A program made the translations under genes and the position numbers. Of a stretch of DNA of 64,000 nt, positions 62,515-64,000 are shown in pieces. Each line of letters opens with the position of its first letter. Within the stretch, counting starts at the first letter, position 1. The notes under the pieces are model-generated. The model had not been told where the DNA came from, did no database searches, and saw only the letters and a program-made list of their open reading frames with translations. The stretch spans positions 124,001-188,000 of the forward strand of contig NZ_FYDD01000004.1 of assembly GCF_900186585.1 (NCBI RefSeq), in the 5' to 3' direction. Source of the stretch: Massiliimalia timonensis (GTDB taxonomy: Bacteria > Bacillota > Clostridia > Oscillospirales > Ruminococcaceae).

Positions 62515-64000
62515 TTAGTCTTTTAACGCAGCCTGAGCAGCAGCCAAACGTGCGATCGGCACACGGAAAGGTGAACAAGAAACATAGTTCAGACCAACTT
62601 TGTGGCAGAATTCAACACTGGACGGATCACCGCCGTGTTCGCCGCAGATACCAAGCTTCAGGTCTGGGCGAGTAGATCTGCCGAGTTCAGCAGCCATTTT
62701 AACCAGCTTGCCAACACCAACCTGATCCAATTTAGCAAATGGATCGTTTTCATAAATCTTCTTGTCATAGTAAGCATCCAAGAACTTACCAGCGTCGTCA
62801 CGGCTGAAGCCGAAAGTCATCTGAGTTAAGTCATTGGTACCGAAAGAGAAGAATTCAGCTTCTTTTGCGATTTCATCAGCAGTCAAAGCAGCACGTGGGA
62901 TTTCGATCATAGTACCAACTTTGTACTGCATGTCGGAACCAGCTTCAGCCAGAACAGCGTCAGCAGTTTCAACAACAACAGATTTTACATAAGCCAATTC
63001 TTTTACTTCGCCAACCAGCGGGATCATGATTTCCGGAACCATATCCCAATCCGGATGTTTTGCTTTGACTGCTAAAGCAGCCTGCATAACAGCTCTGGTC
63101 TGCATTGCAGCGATTTCCGGATAAGTAACAGCCAAACGGCAGCCACGGTGACCCATCATTGGGTTGAATTCGTGGAGGCTGGAGATGATTGCTTTAATAT
63201 CAGCAACAGATTTGTTCATGTCTTTTGCAAGCAATTCAATGTCAGCTTCATCTGTTGGAACGAATTCGTGAAGCGGCGGGTCTAAGAAACGGATGGTGAT
63301 CGGGTTGCCTTCCATTGCTTCGTACATTGCTTCAAAGTCGCCCTGCTGCATCGGCAGTAATTTTGCCAAAGCTTTTTCTCTCTGTTCTACTGTGTCAGAG
63401 CAGATCATTTCACGGATCGCCGGGATTCTGTCAGCTTCAAAGAACATGTGCTCGGTACGGCACAAACCGATCCCTTCTGCGCCAAAGGAACGAGCCTGTT
63501 TTGCATCACGCGGATTGTCAGCATTGGTTCTTACTTTCAGAGCTCTGTATTTGTCAGCCCAAGCCATGATTCTGCCAAATTCGCCGCTGATAGAAGCTTC
63601 TACAGTTGGGATTGCTTCGCCGTAGATTGCACCGGTAGAACCATCCAGGGAAATGTAATCGCCTTCGTGGTAAACTTTTCCGCCGAGTTCAAACTGTTTA
63701 TTTTCTTCATCCATTTTGATTTCACCGCAGCCAGATACACAGCAGGTACCCATACCACGTGCAACAACAGCAGCATGAGAGGTCATACCGCCGCGAACGG
63801 TCAGGATACCCTGAGCGGCAACCATACCTTCGATGTCTTCCGGAGAGGTTTCCAGACGGACCAGAACAACTTTTTCGCCTTTTTCAGCCCATTCTTTTGC
63901 ATCATCAGCAGTAAAGACGATTTTACCACAAGCAGCCCCTGGAGAAGCAGCCAAAGCAGAAGCGATTGGAGCAGCTTTTTTCAGAGCAGCAGCGTCAAAC
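62515..64000 (-). CDS. ppdK: Pyruvate, phosphate dikinase, C-terminal part
   Basis: 495 residues visible; the frame is open to the right edge, so the N-terminal nucleotide-binding domain lies outside. The phosphohistidine domain has GGMTSHAAVVARGMGTCCVSG, with the catalytic His. The PEP/pyruvate barrel has GLCRTEHMFFEADRIPAIREM, FFSFGTNDLTQMTFGFSRDD and CGEHGGDPSSVEFCHKVGL with the catalytic Cys. It interconverts pyruvate and PEP using phosphate or pyrophosphate, common in clostridial glycolysis. Confidence 0.97.
   Translation of the reverse strand, partial: FDAAALKKAAPIASALAASPGAACGKIVFTADDAKEWAEKGEKVVLVRLETSPEDIEGMVAAQGILTVRGGMTSHAAVVARGMGTCCVSGCGEIKMDEENKQFELGGKVYHEGDYISLDGSTGAIYGEAIPTVEASISGEFGRIMAWADKYRALKVRTNADNPRDAKQARSFGAEGIGLCRTEHMFFEADRIPAIREMICSDTVEQREKALAKLLPMQQGDFEAMYEAMEGNPITIRFLDPPLHEFVPTDEADIELLAKDMNKSVADIKAIISSLHEFNPMMGHRGCRLAVTYPEIAAMQTRAVMQAALAVKAKHPDWDMVPEIMIPLVGEVKELAYVKSVVVETADAVLAEAGSDMQYKVGTMIEIPRAALTADEIAKEAEFFSFGTNDLTQMTFGFSRDDAGKFLDAYYDKKIYENDPFAKLDQVGVGKLVKMAAELGRSTRPDLKLGICGEHGGDPSSVEFCHKVGLNYVSCSPFRVPIARLAAAQAALKD

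Overview
The window is a chromosomal segment around the replication origin of a low-to-mid GC, Gram-positive anaerobe of the class Clostridia, most likely of the Ruminococcaceae/Oscillospirales type; I cannot name a genus. The reasons are the gene order rpmH-dnaA-dnaN-yaaA-recF-remB-gyrB-gyrA with rnpA-yidD-yidC-jag-mnmE-mnmG-rsmG-noc-parA-parB on the other side, perfect Spo0J-type parS sites, RNase Y, a T-box, a bofA homologue (sporulation lineage), RemB, and pyruvate phosphate dikinase. I saw no insertion sequence, prophage, CRISPR array, tRNA or rRNA.

Layout. 0-6.2 kb (+): the end of a DHHW/AlgX-like protein, a DUF3048 lipoprotein, a flavinylation/electron-transfer-like group (ApbE, NusG_II, Gx transporter), then phosphofructokinase, fructokinase and a ThuA protein. 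6.2-11 kb (-): two small membrane proteins and the ribosomal/transcription cluster rpmG-secE-nusG-rplK-rplA and rplJ-rplL. 11-18 kb (+): RNase Y, then a c-di-GMP riboswitch with terminators ahead of a 73-residue protein and a 1566-residue PAS/GAF/GGDEF/EAL protein. 18-31 kb (-): hisS-aspS behind a T-box, a methylglyoxal synthase homologue lacking key catalytic residues, minD, PBP2, mreD-mreC-mreB, maf, DUF4321, a U32 peptidase and zapA. 31-35 kb (+): an acyltransferase-like membrane protein, guaB, a HAD phosphatase and a zinc-ribbon membrane protein. 35-48 kb (-): deoD, bofA, a decayed HAD gene, serS, parB, parA, noc, rsmG, mnmG, mnmE, jag, yidC, yidD, rnpA and rpmH; a 53-residue Cys-containing protein in this stretch is on +. 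48-58 kb (+): dnaA, the probable oriC, dnaN, yaaA, recF, remB, gyrB, a YcxB-like protein and gyrA. 58-64 kb (-): GNAT, radical SAM, ECF-type membrane protein, pyridoxamine kinase, a frameshifted lipoprotein and ppdK (running off the right edge).

How it works together. The core is replication initiation and segregation (DnaA boxes, parS, ParAB, Noc, gyrase) beside translation and membrane-insertion genes. The rod-shape operon (mreBCD-PBP2-minD) carries two unusual RNA signals: a long inverted repeat over the mreB ribosome site and an intrinsic terminator between mreB and mreC. A c-di-GMP riboswitch sits directly ahead of a c-di-GMP synthesis/degradation protein, implying feedback.

The observations most worth following are the active-site-degenerate MgsA homologue, the structured mreB leader, the riboswitch-controlled GGDEF/EAL locus, the Asp-type T-box in front of hisS, a second DnaA-box-like cluster 9 kb from oriC, and the pyridoxamine kinase/ECF/radical SAM operon. 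No single large new system is evident.
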